Source: Paracoccus contaminans
Lineage (GTDB): Bacteria; Pseudomonadota; Alphaproteobacteria; Rhodobacterales; Rhodobacteraceae
Direction: 5' to 3'
Assembly (NCBI RefSeq): GCF_002105555.1
Contig: NZ_CP020612.1
Location: 1,728,001-1,792,000 of the forward strand
DNA: 64,000 nucleotides
The notes under the pieces were generated by a model, which was given only the letters and a program-made list of their open reading frames with translations, made no database searches and was not told the origin of the DNA. This document shows, in pieces, positions 1-8,825 of this stretch. Position 1 is the stretch's first letter; every line of letters begins with the position of its first letter. The translations under genes and the position numbers were made by a program.

Positions 1-399
1 CATCAGCGGCAGCGACCGGCGCGCCACCTCGATCAGCGAATAGCACGAGATGTCCAGCGAGTTCTTGAAGTTCGCCCGGCTGGTATCGACGAACCGGCCG
101 GTCAGCTCATCCTTGCTGGAAAAGGCGATGGCGTGAACGAGGATGTCGAGATGCCCCCAGCGTTCCGCCAGCGCCGCAAAGGCCCTGTCCAGAGAGGCGT
201 CGTCGGTCACGTCCACGTCCACCAGAACGTCCGAGCCAAGCGATGCGGCCAGCGGCTCGACGCGCTTGCCGAACGCCTCGCCCTGATAGCTGAAGGCCAG
301 CTCGGCCCCTTGCGCGGCCAGCGCCCTGGCGATGCCCCAGGCGATGGAGCGGTCATTGGCCACGCCCATGACAAGCGCGCGTTTGCCCTGCAGCAGCAT
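1..399 (-). CDS. fabI: Enoyl-[acyl-carrier-protein] reductase FabI (NADH), N-terminal part, cut by window edge
   Basis: FabI catalyses the last, NADH-dependent step of each fatty-acid elongation cycle in the cytoplasm. Reading leftward from the ATG at 399 gives 133 residues in frame to base 1. The start MLLQGKRALVMGVANDRSIA is the divergent SDR Rossmann motif typical of FabI (GVANxxSIAWGIA). It is followed by the AFSYQGE segment, a VDVTDDASLD loop and HAIAFSSKDEL. The window ends near the start of the active-site Tyr helix, so the catalytic residues cannot be fully checked. It lies 2 bases downstream of the fabB stop, so it is the third gene of a fabA-fabB-fabI operon. Family identity is secure; the rest of the gene is off the window. 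Confidence 0.93.
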   Translation of the reverse strand, partial: MLLQGKRALVMGVANDRSIAWGIARALAAQGAELAFSYQGEAFGKRVEPLAASLGSDVLVDVDVTDDASLDRAFAALAERWGHLDILVHAIAFSSKDELTGRFVDTSRANFKNSLDISCYSLIEVARRSLPLM

Positions 400-401
400 T
401 G

Positions 402-1631
402 TCACCTCTGGAACCTCGACATGACCAGCGTGGCGTTGGTGCCGCCAAAGCCGAAGCTGTTGGACAGCACGCTGTCAAAGGCCACGTCGTCGATGCGGCT
501 TTGCGCGATTTCACCCGGATGGATGGCGGGATCAAGCTGGGTGATGTTGGCCGATGCCGCGATGAAGCCGTGCTGCATCATCAGCAGGCAATAGATCGCC
601 TCATGCACGCCGGTCGCGCCCAGGCTGTGGCCGGTCAGGGCCTTGGTGGACGACACCGGCGGCACGCGCCCCTCGCCAAAGACGCGGCGCAGGGCCTCGA
701 TCTCGGTCACGTCGCCCGCCTGGGTCGAGGTGCCGTGCGCGTTCACATAGCTGATCTGCCGCCCTTCGGGCAGGGTGGACAGCGCCAGCCGCATCGAACG
801 CTCGCCCCCCTCGCCCGAGGGCGCGACCATGTCATGGCCGTCCGAGGTCGCGCCATAGCCCGTCACCTCGGCATAGATGCGCGCGCCGCGGGCCAGGGCG
901 TGGTCCAGTTCCTCAAGCACGACGACCCCGCCGCCGCCGGCGATGACGAAACCGTCGCGCGTCGCGTCGAACGGGCGGCTCGCCGTCTGCGGCGTGTCGT
1001 TGTATTTCGAGGACATGGCCCCCATGGCGTCGAACAGGCAGGACAGCGTCCAGTCCAGCTCCTCGCCGCCCCCCGCAAAGACCACGTCCTGCTTGCCCAT
1101 CTGGATCAATTCGACCCCGTTGCCGATGCAATGGGCGCTGGTCGAGCAGGCCGAGGTGATCGAATAGTTCACCCCCTTGATCGCAAAGGGCGTCGCCAGC
1201 GTGGCCGAGTTGGTCGAGGACATGCAGCGGGTGACCATGAACGGCCCCATCCGCTTGGGCGCGCCCTTTTCGATCACCGTCTGATGCGCCTGGAAGAAAT
1301 TGGCGGTGGACGGCCCGCCCGACCCCATGATCAGCCCGGTGCGCGGGTTCGACACCTCGCCCGGCTCCAGCCCGCTGTCGGCCACCGCCTGCTGCATCGC
1401 GATGAAGTTCCAGGCCGCCCCCTCGCCCATGAAGCGCAGGTCGCGCTTGTCCACATGGGCGGCGATGTCGATGGTCGGGCGGCCCTCGACCTGACTGCGA
1501 AAGCCGTGTTCAGCATGATCGGGCGCGAACACGATCCCCGAACGACCCTGCCGCAGGCTGTCGGTGACCTCGCCTGCGTTGTTGCCGATGGGCGAGACGA
1601 TGCCCAGCCCGGTGATGACGACGCGGCGCAT
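402..1631 (-). CDS. fabB: 3-oxoacyl-ACP synthase I FabB
   Basis: FabB is the beta-ketoacyl-ACP synthase that elongates the cis-3-decenoyl intermediate made by FabA, so it is needed for unsaturated fatty acids. The start at 1631 was chosen over longer in-frame extensions because an AAGGAGG Shine-Dalgarno precedes it and the protein then begins [18 protein letters not shown], the usual KAS start. The 409 residues carry the nucleophile Cys162 in SACSTS, His299 in NAHGTSTQ, Lys330 and His335 in [10 protein letters not shown], and the Gly-rich GFGGTN motif near the C-terminus. All catalytic residues are present and the length is normal. It starts 17 bases after fabA ends. The fabA-fabB pairing distinguishes it from FabF. 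Confidence 0.96.
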   Translation of the reverse strand: MRRVVITGLGIVSPIGNNAGEVTDSLRQGRSGIVFAPDHAEHGFRSQVEGRPTIDIAAHVDKRDLRFMGEGAAWNFIAMQQAVADSGLEPGEVSNPRTGLIMGSGGPSTANFFQAHQTVIEKGAPKRMGPFMVTRCMSSTNSATLATPFAIKGVNYSITSACSTSAHCIGNGVELIQMGKQDVVFAGGGEELDWTLSCLFDAMGAMSSKYNDTPQTASRPFDATRDGFVIAGGGGVVVLEELDHALARGARIYAEVTGYGATSDGHDMVAPSGEGGERSMRLALSTLPEGRQISYVNAHGTSTQAGDVTEIEALRRVFGEGRVPPVSSTKALTGHSLGATGVHEAIYCLLMMQHGFIAASANITQLDPAIHPGEIAQSRIDDVAFDSVLSNSFGFGGTNATLVMSRFQR

Positions 1632-1648
1632 GGCAGCCTCCTTGCGGG

Positions 1649-2158
1649 TCAGCTCTCTGAAAGAGCGACCTTCATGTCCTTGACCTGATAGATGACCTCG
1701 CCATCGGCCTCGACGATGCCGTCGGCGACGCCCATCGTCAGGCGGCGGGTCTGCACGGCCTTGGTAAAATCGACCCTGTAGGTCAGCATCCTGCGGTCGG
1801 GCCGGACCATGCCGGTCAGCTTGACCTCGCCGACCCCAAGGGCATAGCCGCGCCCTTTCCATCCCCGCCAGCCAAGGTTGAACCCGGTCAGCTGCCACAG
1901 ACCGTCAAGGCCGAGGCAGCCGGGCATGATGGGGTTGCCGGGGAAATGGCAGGCAAAGAACCACAGATCGGGCGTGATGTCGAACTCGGCCACGACATGG
2001 CCCTTGCCATGGGCGCCGCGATCCTCGCTGATGTCGGTGATGCGGTCCATCATCAGCATCGGCGGCTCGGGCAGCTGGGCATTGCCGGGGCCGAAAAGCT
2101 CGCCCCGCGCACAGGCCAGCAGGTCGCCCTTGTCGAAGCGGGTCTGTTCCATGGCCAT
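1649..2158 (-). CDS. fabA: Bifunctional 3-hydroxydecanoyl-ACP dehydratase/isomerase FabA
   Basis: FabA dehydrates 3-hydroxydecanoyl-ACP and isomerises trans-2- to cis-3-decenoyl-ACP, the branch point to unsaturated fatty acids. The reading frame is open further upstream, but [20 protein letters not shown] at 2158 matches the family start and gives 169 residues, the usual size. The hot-dog fold active site is visible as His71 in [10 protein letters not shown] followed by [10 protein letters not shown] with Asp85. It is the first gene of the fabA-fabB-fabI operon. A candidate promoter and a perfect 17-bp palindrome lie 65-97 bases upstream, suggesting repressor control. In many relatives an irr-type regulator sits next to fabA; none is present here. 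Confidence 0.96.
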   Translation of the reverse strand: MAMEQTRFDKGDLLACARGELFGPGNAQLPEPPMLMMDRITDISEDRGAHGKGHVVAEFDITPDLWFFACHFPGNPIMPGCLGLDGLWQLTGFNLGWRGWKGRGYALGVGEVKLTGMVRPDRRMLTYRVDFTKAVQTRRLTMGVADGIVEADGEVIYQVKDMKVALSES

Positions 2159-2222
2159 GGGGCTGCGCCTGCCTGTTCGTTCCGGTTGCGGGGCCGGCAA
2201 GCGCCGGAAAGGGTGATCGGCC

Positions 2223-2255
2223 CCCGATGTAACATCGGGCGGCCGTTTATCGCAA
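2223..2255 (-). promoter_or_regulatory. Candidate fabA promoter with overlapping 17-bp palindromic operator
   Basis: On the minus strand a -35-like TTGCGA (2255-2250) and a -10-like TTACAT (2232-2227) are separated by 17 bases. The perfect inverted repeat CCCGATGT-A-ACATCGGG (2223-2239, arms of 8 with one central base) covers the -10 hexamer. Such a position is typical of a repressor operator, for example of the TetR or GntR classes. It lies about 65 bases before the fabA start codon. The palindrome is directly visible; promoter and operator roles are inferred. Confidence 0.5.
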
Positions 2256-2303
2256 GAGCGCCGCGGCAATCCGCCTGGCCGATGTCAGGGCGGCGCGTTC
2301 AGG

Positions 2304-3281
2304 CTAGAACCACTGGCCCGGTTCCATCAGCCCCAGTTCCATCAGCTGGTGCGAGTTCCAGCGGAACGGATGAGAGCCGCGCCAGGTGAACGAGCGGATC
2401 TGCGTGCGCGAGCCGGGGTTGCGGGCCAGCGCCTTGGCCACCCGGAACGAGGCGACCGCCGCCGTCAGGTTGTTGTGCCAGGGACAGGCGTAGGTGTTCA
2501 TTTCCTCGACCGAAAGGCGGTGATCGGGCAGCAGGCGCAGCCCTGCCTCGGTGCGGAAGATGGCGATGCGGTCGATGCGGCGGCGGTCGGGGGGCAGGTG
2601 TTCCTCGAACCGCCAGCGCAGGCCGCCAAAGAAGTCCAGCTGCCGTTCCCGCCTGCCGCCCTGCCGGTCGGACCGGCCGAGCGCGTAATAGCCCGAGCGG
2701 TCGAACATCGCCTCGCCCACACTGACGGCATCGGGGTGGCGGTTCAGGTCGGGGGCATAAAGATCGATGACATAGGTCAGCATGGCCCGCCGCCGTTCCT
2801 CGGCGTGAAAGGCCAGCATCTCGCCGATCGTGCGCGTTTCGGAAAACGGATAGAACAGGTATTCGGCATTGTAGCCGTAATAGATCCAGCTGTCCGCGGG
2901 CAGCTTGCCGATGACCGTGTTGACGGCGCGCACATGCGCACCAGGCCGGCGCGAATCGAACAGCAGGTTCAGAACCCGCCCCTTGGGATCCGACGGCTTC
3001 TGATTCGCGGTCAGCGGTTGCGGCGACAGCGCAAGGATCTTGCGAAAGCCCAGCTGCATGTGATGGGCCAGGGTCGAGGCGATCTCGACCTCGTCCTCGA
3101 TCAGGATGATGGCGATGGGGCCGGGCGCCAGATGATCGCCCGGCTGCGCAAGAAAGCTGTCCAGCGGGACGGGCGCAACGGGCTGGGCCGGCGGGGCGGC
3201 CTGGGGGGGCGCCTGCGGGGGTTCGATCAGCCCCTGCGGATCGGCGGGACTGGGGCGGATCATCGGCTGGGGCTGGGTCAC
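2304..3281 (-). CDS. Glycosyltransferase family 2-like protein (PF13704-type), possibly non-catalytic
   Basis: A 325-residue cytoplasmic-looking protein. Residues 1-45 are Pro/Ala/Gln-rich linker. The following AIILIEDEVEIASTLAHHMQLGF resembles the opening of Glyco_tranf_2_4 proteins (IKDE...EWIAHHxxLGF), which transfer sugars from nucleotide donors. Where the family normally has a DxDEF-type metal site, this protein reads SWIYYGYNAEYLFYPF, so the metal-binding acidic pair appears lost or replaced. C-terminal His/Trp-rich segments (CPWHNN, FTWRGSHPFRWNS) are present. Its ATG overlaps the stop of the upstream Ala-rich membrane protein gene by 4 bases, so the two are translationally coupled. 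Family assignment is by pattern resemblance only; catalytic activity is doubtful. Confidence 0.6.
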   Translation of the reverse strand: MTQPQPMIRPSPADPQGLIEPPQAPPQAAPPAQPVAPVPLDSFLAQPGDHLAPGPIAIILIEDEVEIASTLAHHMQLGFRKILALSPQPLTANQKPSDPKGRVLNLLFDSRRPGAHVRAVNTVIGKLPADSWIYYGYNAEYLFYPFSETRTIGEMLAFHAEERRRAMLTYVIDLYAPDLNRHPDAVSVGEAMFDRSGYYALGRSDRQGGRRERQLDFFGGLRWRFEEHLPPDRRRIDRIAIFRTEAGLRLLPDHRLSVEEMNTYACPWHNNLTAAVASFRVAKALARNPGSRTQIRSFTWRGSHPFRWNSHQLMELGLMEPGQWF

Positions 3282-3868
3282 TGCAGCGCCGCCCTCACCT
3301 GGCCAAGCGCCTCCTGCAGGCGCTGCGGATCGCCGGCGGCGCCGCGCAGGGCCGCCAGCAGGCCATCCTTGCGAGCGGGATCAAGGCTACTGGCCGCGAT
3401 CATCGCCTCGACCGCCGCCGGATCATAACCCTGCGGGCTGAGAAGGAGGGTGTCACCGCCGCCGCCCCGCAGGGCGCCGGCAACCTCGCGCGTGGCATCG
3501 GCGGCGGCATCGGCGGCCGCGCCCGCCTGCCTTGAGGCGGCAACGGCACGGGCGGCATTGCCCGCATCGGCCCCGCGCGCGGCATCGGCGGCGGCGTCGG
3601 CGGCGCTGTCCGCGGCCGCGATGGCGGCCTCGGCCGCGGCATCAGCGGCGATGGCGGCGGCATCGGCGGCAGCGTCGGCAGCCTCGCCCGCCGCATCGGC
3701 GGCCTCGGCCGGCACTGCGGGGGAGGGGGGCGCCAGGGGGGCGGGGGATGGGGGCGCCGGCAGGGACGGCGCGCCGGCCAGCAGCGGCATATGCGCCCTT
3801 GATTCCCACAGCCACACCCCGGCCAGCATCAGGACGATCACCAGAATCATCGTTGCAAGACGCGACAT
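3278..3868 (-). CDS. Ala-rich single-pass membrane protein, function unknown
   Basis: Unrecognised. The start at 3868 was chosen because GGAG lies 7 bases upstream; an ATG 6 bases earlier is too close to it. The 196 residues begin [21 protein letters not shown], an uncleaved transmembrane anchor. A Pro-rich linker follows (about 33-53), then about 80 residues of Ala/Asp repeats such as AADAAADAA, likely a long helix. The C-terminal segment contains [20 protein letters not shown]. The repeat codons (GCC/GCG/GAT) make the DNA itself repetitive at about 3480-3720. The stop overlaps the start of the glycosyltransferase-like gene (ATGA), so both proteins are probably made together. A periplasmic scaffold role is possible but unsupported. 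Confidence 0.7.
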   Translation of the reverse strand: MSRLATMILVIVLMLAGVWLWESRAHMPLLAGAPSLPAPPSPAPLAPPSPAVPAEAADAAGEAADAAADAAAIAADAAAEAAIAAADSAADAAADAARGADAGNAARAVAASRQAGAAADAAADATREVAGALRGGGGDTLLLSPQGYDPAAVEAMIAASSLDPARKDGLLAALRGAAGDPQRLQEALGQVRAALQ

Positions 3869-4059
3869 CACCATGCTCCACCAAAGATCGGCCCGGCCGG
3901 CCGGCTTTCCTATCGCATAGCGCCGGCCGCGCGGAAAGTCGTCGAAAAGGCAGGCGAAAAGCCGGCCGGCATGCCGTGCCCTGCCTGATCGCAGTTGAAA
4001 CCGGCACGGCATTTTATTATCTCGGCTGCAAGGTTTCCAACCATCAAAGGACCACGCCC

Positions 4060-4599
4060 ATAGCTCGCCGCCCGCACAACGCTCCGCCCACCCGCGATAC
4101 CGGCCCCCGTACCAATGAACGCATCCGCGTTCCCGAAATCCGCCTGATCGGCGCTGATGGCGAGAATGTCGGGGTCGTGACACCTGCCCGCGGGATCGCC
4201 ATGGCAGAAGAGGCCGGACTTGATCTGGTCGAGATTTCGCCCAACGCCGTGCCGCCGGTCTGCAAGATCATGGACTTGGGCAAGTTCAAGTACGAACAGC
4301 AGAAGCGTGAGGCAGAGGCCCGCAAGAAGCAGAAGACGATCGAGATCAAGGAGATCAAGTTCCGTCCCGGAACCGATACCCATGACTATGATGTCAAGAT
4401 GCGTTCGGTGATGAAGTTCCTGGAGGAGGGCGACAAGGTAAAGATCACTCTCCGCTTCCGCGGGCGCGAGATGGCGCACCAGCAGCTTGGGGTCGAACTG
4501 CTCAACCGCGTTCGCGATGACGTCGGCGAGGCGGGCAAGGTCGAATCCATGCCCAAGCTGGAAGGCCGGCAGATGGTGATGATGATCGCGCCCCGCTGA
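4060..4599 (+). CDS. infC: Translation initiation factor IF-3 with AUA start codon
   Basis: IF-3 binds the 30S subunit, prevents premature 50S joining and rejects non-canonical start codons. The frame from [19 protein letters not shown] to the stop gives 179 residues, the normal size, with both halves present ([20 protein letters not shown]; Lys-rich linker [19 protein letters not shown]-terminal [19 protein letters not shown]). No ATG, GTG or TTG lies in frame near the N-terminus. The only sensible start is ATA at 4060, preceded at 8 bases by AGGA. A rare start read poorly in the presence of IF-3 allows autoregulation, as the AUU start does in E. coli infC. A terminator follows at 4627. The upstream neighbour is divergent. 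Confidence 0.94.
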   Translation: MARRPHNAPPTRDTGPRTNERIRVPEIRLIGADGENVGVVTPARGIAMAEEAGLDLVEISPNAVPPVCKIMDLGKFKYEQQKREAEARKKQKTIEIKEIKFRPGTDTHDYDVKMRSVMKFLEEGDKVKITLRFRGREMAHQQLGVELLNRVRDDVGEAGKVESMPKLEGRQMVMMIAPR

Positions 4600-4626
4600 G
4601 GGGGCGATCCTACGGCCAATGGCTTG

Positions 4627-4652
4627 CGGCCTGCCTGCGGGCAGGCCGTTTT
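4627..4652 (+). terminator. Intrinsic terminator of infC
   Basis: A 9-bp perfect stem (CGGCCTGCC / GGCAGGCCG) with a TGCG loop is followed by TTTT. It starts 27 bases after the infC stop and separates infC from the oxidoreductase gene at 4683. Confidence 0.85.
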
Positions 4653-4682
4653 CATGTCGGCGCGCAGTGCGGGAGAACTTGG

Positions 4683-5783
4683 ATGGACCGGGTCGGCTGC
4701 ATCGTGATCGGCGCGGGTGTCGTGGGCCTGGCCGCGGCCCGCGCGCTGGCCCTGCGCGGGGCCGAGGTGGTGATCGTCGAACGTGCCGCCGCGATCGGAA
4801 CCGAGACGAGCGCGCGCAATTCCGAGGTGATCCATGCCGGGATCTATTATCCGGCGGGCAGTCTCAAGGCGCGGCTGTGCGTCGCGGGCCGCAGGATGCT
4901 GTATGATTATGCCGCCGCCCGCCAAGTTCCGCATCGCCGCTGCGGCAAGCTGGTCGTGGCGACCTCGGCCGCGCAGGTGGCGACGCTCGACGCCATCCGC
5001 GACGGGGCCGGGGCGAACGGCGTCGCCCTGCAACCGCTGAGCGCCGCGCAGGCGCAAGCGATGGAGCCGGCACTGGCCTGCCATGCCGCGCTGCTATCGC
5101 CCGAAACCGGAATCGTGGACAGTCATGCGCTGATGGCCTCGCTGCTGGCCGATGCCGAGGCCGCGGGCGCCATGCTGTCGCTGGGCACCAGCGTGGCGCG
5201 GATCGAGCGGGACGGCAGGGGCTTTGTCGTGCATACCCTGGCCGAGGGCGAGGCCTTTGCCCTGGGCGCGGACAGCGTGGTGAATGCGGCCGGGCTGTGG
5301 GCATCGGCGGTTGCGGCGAGCATTGAGGGGCTGGACCCCGCTCATGTTCCCCAGACCCTCTATGCGCGGGGCAGCTATTACGCCGCGCCGGGGCGGGCGG
5401 CGTTTTCACGCCTGATCTATCCGGTGCCCGAACCCGGCGGCCTTGGCGTTCATCTGACGCTGGATCTTGGCGGGGCGATGCGGTTCGGCCCCGATGTCGA
5501 ATGGATCCAATCCATCGACTACCGCGTGAACCCCTCGCGCCGCGCCCATTTCGAAACCGAGATCCGCCGCTATTGGCCCGGCCTGCCCGCCGACGCGCTG
5601 GCCCCGACCTATTGCGGCATCCGCCCCAAGATCAGCGGCCCCGGCCAGCCCGCCGCCGATTTTCGCATCGACGGACCCGAGGCGCATGGCATCGAAGGTC
5701 TTGTCAATCTTTTCGGCATCGAAAGCCCGGGGCTGACCGCCTCGCTGGCGATTGCCGATCTGGTCGCGGGCAGGCTCGGCTGA
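4683..5783 (+). CDS. FAD-dependent oxidoreductase, LhgO (L-2-hydroxyglutarate oxidase)-like
   Basis: A DAO-family flavoprotein of 366 residues. The N-terminal dinucleotide motif is [18 protein letters not shown], with the acidic end of the second strand at [19 protein letters not shown]. The segment [23 protein letters not shown] is the hallmark of the L-2-hydroxyglutarate oxidase/dehydrogenase group, which oxidises L-2-hydroxyglutarate to 2-oxoglutarate. The C-terminal [19 protein letters not shown] closes the FAD site. The closing region also includes the substrate-domain GIRPKISGP. It stands alone between infC and the convergent rlmN. The family is certain; the exact substrate is inferred from the motif and could be another 2-hydroxyacid. 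Confidence 0.85.
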   Translation: MDRVGCIVIGAGVVGLAAARALALRGAEVVIVERAAAIGTETSARNSEVIHAGIYYPAGSLKARLCVAGRRMLYDYAAARQVPHRRCGKLVVATSAAQVATLDAIRDGAGANGVALQPLSAAQAQAMEPALACHAALLSPETGIVDSHALMASLLADAEAAGAMLSLGTSVARIERDGRGFVVHTLAEGEAFALGADSVVNAAGLWASAVAASIEGLDPAHVPQTLYARGSYYAAPGRAAFSRLIYPVPEPGGLGVHLTLDLGGAMRFGPDVEWIQSIDYRVNPSRRAHFETEIRRYWPGLPADALAPTYCGIRPKISGPGQPAADFRIDGPEAHGIEGLVNLFGIESPGLTASLAIADLVAGRLG

Positions 5784-5821
5784 CCCTCGTTCCGGGCGGG
5801 ATGTCCCGCGGGGGCCGCCCC

Positions 5822-7048
5822 TTACAGCCCCGCTTCGGCCGCGACATCGCGCGCCGACTTGCGGCCCCGCTCGGTCGCCGATTTCAGCTGCCCGCAGGCG
5901 GCCATGATGTCCTCGCCCCGCGGGGTGCGGATGGGCGAGGCATAGCCGGCCTTGTAGATGATGTCGGCAAAGGCCTCGATCCGGTCCCAGGACGAGCGCC
6001 GATAGGGCGCGCCCGGCCATTCGTTGAAGGGGATCAGGTTGATCTTGGCGGGGATGCCGCGGATCAGGCGGATCAGCCGGCGGGCGTCCTCGTCGCTGTC
6101 GTTCACGCCGTCCAGCATCACATATTCAAAGGTGATGCGCTCGCTGTTGGACAGGCGCGGATAGTCGCGCAGCGCGCCCAGCAGCTGGTCGATGTTCCAG
6201 CGTTTGTTGATCGGCACCAGCCGGTCGCGGACCGGATCGGTCGTGGCGTGGAAGGACACGGCAAGCTGGCAGCCGATCTCGGTAGCGGTGCGGGCGATCT
6301 CGGGCACCACGCCGGATGTGGACAGGGTGATGCGCCGGCGCGACAGGCTCAGCCCCTCGCCGTCCATCACCACCGCCATGGCGTCGCGCACATTGTCGAA
6401 ATTGTAGAGCGGCTCGCCCATGCCCATCAGGACGAGGTTGCTGACCAGCCGGGTTTCATCGCGCGGCGCACCCGGCTGGGGCCATTCGCCCAGATCGTCG
6501 CGTGCCAGCATCAGCTGGCCCACGATCTCGCCGGCCGTCAGGTTGCGCACCAGCTTCTGCGTGCCGGTATGGCAGAAGGAACAGGTCAGCGTGCAGCCGA
6601 CCTGGCTTGACACGCACAGCGTCCCGCGGCCTTCCTCGGGGATATAGACGGTTTCCACCTCATGCCCGCCGGCGATGCGCAGCAAATACTTGCGGGTGCC
6701 ATCCTCGCTGATCTGGCGGGTGACAACCTCGGGGACCGCGATCTCGAACCGTTCGGTCAGAAAGGCGCGGTAATCCTTGGCCAGGTTCGTCATCTGCGCG
6801 AAATCGCGCACGCCCCAGTGATAAAGCCATTGCCAGATCTGCCCGACGCGCATCCGCGCCTGCCGTTCCGGCGTGCCTGCCTGGGTCAGGGCGGCGCGCA
6901 GCTGCTCGCGCGTCAGGCCGACAAGGTTGACCCGCCCCGCCTGCGGCAGGCTGCGCGGGATCGTCAGCACATCCTGCATGATCGGGGCGCTTGCCAGCGG
7001 AGCAGGGGCGGTGTCGGCGGGAAGGGGCGGGTTCATGAGAGGGTCCAT
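5822..7048 (-). CDS. rlmN: 23S rRNA (adenine2503-C2)-methyltransferase / tRNA m2A37 methyltransferase RlmN
   Basis: A radical-SAM enzyme that methylates C2 of A2503 in 23S rRNA and A37 in some tRNAs, using a methyl-Cys intermediate. The 408 residues contain the cluster motif CxxxCxxC at Cys152, Cys156 and Cys159 ([12 protein letters not shown]), the [15 protein letters not shown]-binding stretch, and a late Cys385 (MAACGQL) in the position of the methyl-carrying Cys. The N-terminal 25 residues are Pro/Ala-rich and variable; Met5 is an alternative start. An ialB-type gene lies 74 bases upstream in the same direction. Confidence 0.96.
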   Translation of the reverse strand: MDPLMNPPLPADTAPAPLASAPIMQDVLTIPRSLPQAGRVNLVGLTREQLRAALTQAGTPERQARMRVGQIWQWLYHWGVRDFAQMTNLAKDYRAFLTERFEIAVPEVVTRQISEDGTRKYLLRIAGGHEVETVYIPEEGRGTLCVSSQVGCTLTCSFCHTGTQKLVRNLTAGEIVGQLMLARDDLGEWPQPGAPRDETRLVSNLVLMGMGEPLYNFDNVRDAMAVVMDGEGLSLSRRRITLSTSGVVPEIARTATEIGCQLAVSFHATTDPVRDRLVPINKRWNIDQLLGALRDYPRLSNSERITFEYVMLDGVNDSDEDARRLIRLIRGIPAKINLIPFNEWPGAPYRRSSWDRIEAFADIIYKAGYASPIRTPRGEDIMAACGQLKSATERGRKSARDVAAEAGL

Positions 7049-7122
7049 CGTAAACGATGCGGGCCGCCCACAGATGGGGCGGCCCCGATGCTATGACAAC
7101 CACCGCCCGCAGGCAGCAGCGA

Positions 7123-7644
7123 TTACTTGCAGCTTTCGCGCGCCTTGTTGGTCATCGCGGTGATGCCCTTGAGCGAGAACGTGTCGCTGGTGCGCGTGCC
7201 GCGCGCCGAACGGCCGGCGATCACCGCCTCGGACCCGCCGCGCAGGGCCGCGATCAGCTTGGCATCCTCGTCCGGCGATCCGGTCCAGGCGTTCTCGCCC
7301 TCGGTGAACAGCTTGAACTTGCCGCTGCCGATGGTGACATCGACCGTCGAGTCGGGGGCAAAGGGATAGCCGCCTTGGAACGAGATCTCGCCATTCTGGC
7401 CGGGCCGATAGGCGACATACAGGCGGATGTCGCTGCGGGTGACATCCTTGGGGTTGCCCTCGGCATCGGTGTTCTTGCTGGATTTAGGGGGCGAGACGGC
7501 CCAGCATTCCTTGGGATCGCTGCCGGCAAAGGCGGTCCAGTCACCCTCGCTGCCCAGAACCTTGGGTTCGGCTGCCAATGCGGGCGAGGCCAGCGCCGCC
7601 AGCATTGCGGCAACGGCGCCAAGGTGAAGAATGGGTCTCGTCAT
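7123..7644 (-). CDS. Invasion-associated locus B (IalB) family periplasmic protein
   Basis: A 173-residue exported protein. The start at 7644 gives a clean signal peptide (MTRPILHLGAVAAMLAALAS then PALAAEP) and has an AAGG sequence 9 bases upstream; the longer open frame adds an unlikely Pro-rich leader. The mature part has one Cys in ECWAVSPPKS, the RSDIRLYVAYRP strand, a GGYPFAPDS segment and a final ARESCK, giving a likely disulfide between the two Cys. This pattern fits IalB-like proteins, periplasmic and of uncertain function despite the Bartonella name. It is divergent from the asparaginase gene and 74 bases upstream of rlmN. Confidence 0.8.
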   Translation of the reverse strand: MTRPILHLGAVAAMLAALASPALAAEPKVLGSEGDWTAFAGSDPKECWAVSPPKSSKNTDAEGNPKDVTRSDIRLYVAYRPGQNGEISFQGGYPFAPDSTVDVTIGSGKFKLFTEGENAWTGSPDEDAKLIAALRGGSEAVIAGRSARGTRTSDTFSLKGITAMTNKARESCK

Positions 7645-7793
7645 GCTCGATGCCTTCTGCTTTCCCCCGGTTGGGGCCGGGTTGTCACGGGTCGGTGGTC
7701 TTGGGACCGGATATGGCCTAGTTAACCGGAAACCGCTGCGTGGCAAAACCCCCGCGACCGGAAAATCGCGCATTTGTCAAAGGAGTCGCCCCC

Positions 7794-8816
7794 ATGCCCG
7801 CTGCCGAACTGATCGAGCTTTGGCGCGGCGACATGCTGGAAAGCGCCCATCGCGGCCATGCCGTCGTCTGGGATCGCGGCGGCATGGTGGAATCCTGGGG
7901 CGAGCCGGGCACGGTCATCTTTCCGCGTTCCTCATGCAAGATGATCCAAGCGCTGCCGCTGGTGGAAAGCGGCGCCGCCGATGCGGCGGGGCTGACGGAC
8001 GAACATCTGGCGCTGGCCTGCGCATCGCATCAGGGCGCGCGCATCCATGTGCAGCGCGTCGCGGCCTGGCTGGACGGTCTGGGCATGGCCGAGGGGGATC
8101 TGCGCTGCGGCGCGCATATGCCGCCCGATCCTGCGGAAAGCCGGCTGCTGATCTGTTCGGATGAAAGCCCGTGCCAGCTGCACAACAACTGCTCGGGCAA
8201 GCATGCCGGCTTTCTGACCTGGACGCGCCATCACGGCGCCGGTCCCGAATACCACCAGCCGGACCATCCGCTCCAGCAATCCATCCGCGCCGCCTTCGAG
8301 GCGGTGACGGGCGAGCCGTCGCCGGGCTACGGCATCGACGGCTGCTCGGCCCCCAATTTCGCCACCTCGGTTGCGGGGCTGGCGCGTGCGATGGCGCGCT
8401 TTGCCGGCGCCGAGGATGGGGGCGGGCCCGTGAACGCGGACAGGGGCGGCCTGCGCCGCAGCGCGATGGCGCGCCTGACCCGCGCGATGGCGGCCCATCC
8501 CGCCCTGGTCGCGGGCGAGGGGCGCGCCTGCACCAACCTGATGCGGGCGATGGGCGGGCAGGTCGCCGTCAAGACCGGGGCCGAGGGCGTCTTTGTCGCC
8601 ATCGCGCCTGCGCGGGGCATGGGCATCGCGCTCAAGATCGTGGACGGGGCGACGCGCGCATCCGAGGCGGCGATCACGGCGCTGCTGGTGCGCCACGGCC
8701 TGCTGGCCCCCGATCATCCGGTCGTGGGAGCCTGTCTGACCGATCCGCTGCGCAACTGCCGCGGGGTCGAGGTCGGCGCGCTGCGGCTGGCGGATGGTTT
8801 CAGTCCGGCGCGCTGA
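7794..8816 (+). CDS. Asparaginase, class 3 (Rhizobium etli type)
   Basis: Hydrolyses L-asparagine to aspartate and ammonia. The start at 7794 has AAAGGAG ideally placed 8 bases upstream, giving 340 residues. The family (PF06089) is distinct from bacterial type I/II asparaginases and has two Ser-Lys tandems and a Zn site in the R. etli enzyme ReAV. The matching residues are all present: Ser46-x-x-Lys49 (SSCK), Ser78 (ASHQG), Cys133/Lys136 (NNCSGKHAG), Cys246 (GRACTNLM) and Lys260 (AVKTGAEG). There is no signal peptide, so it is cytoplasmic. It converges on the TSUP permease gene with only 9 bases between them. Confidence 0.9.
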   Translation: MPAAELIELWRGDMLESAHRGHAVVWDRGGMVESWGEPGTVIFPRSSCKMIQALPLVESGAADAAGLTDEHLALACASHQGARIHVQRVAAWLDGLGMAEGDLRCGAHMPPDPAESRLLICSDESPCQLHNNCSGKHAGFLTWTRHHGAGPEYHQPDHPLQQSIRAAFEAVTGEPSPGYGIDGCSAPNFATSVAGLARAMARFAGAEDGGGPVNADRGGLRRSAMARLTRAMAAHPALVAGEGRACTNLMRAMGGQVAVKTGAEGVFVAIAPARGMGIALKIVDGATRASEAAITALLVRHGLLAPDHPVVGACLTDPLRNCRGVEVGALRLADGFSPAR

Positions 8817-8825
8817 AGGGCGCGC

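Noticed and set aside
399..1688. Plus-strand open frame of 429 codons antisense to fabB
   Set aside because: It is the shadow of a high-GC gene: no ribosome binding site, no family resemblance, and composition typical of antisense frames (His/Arg/Gly-rich).
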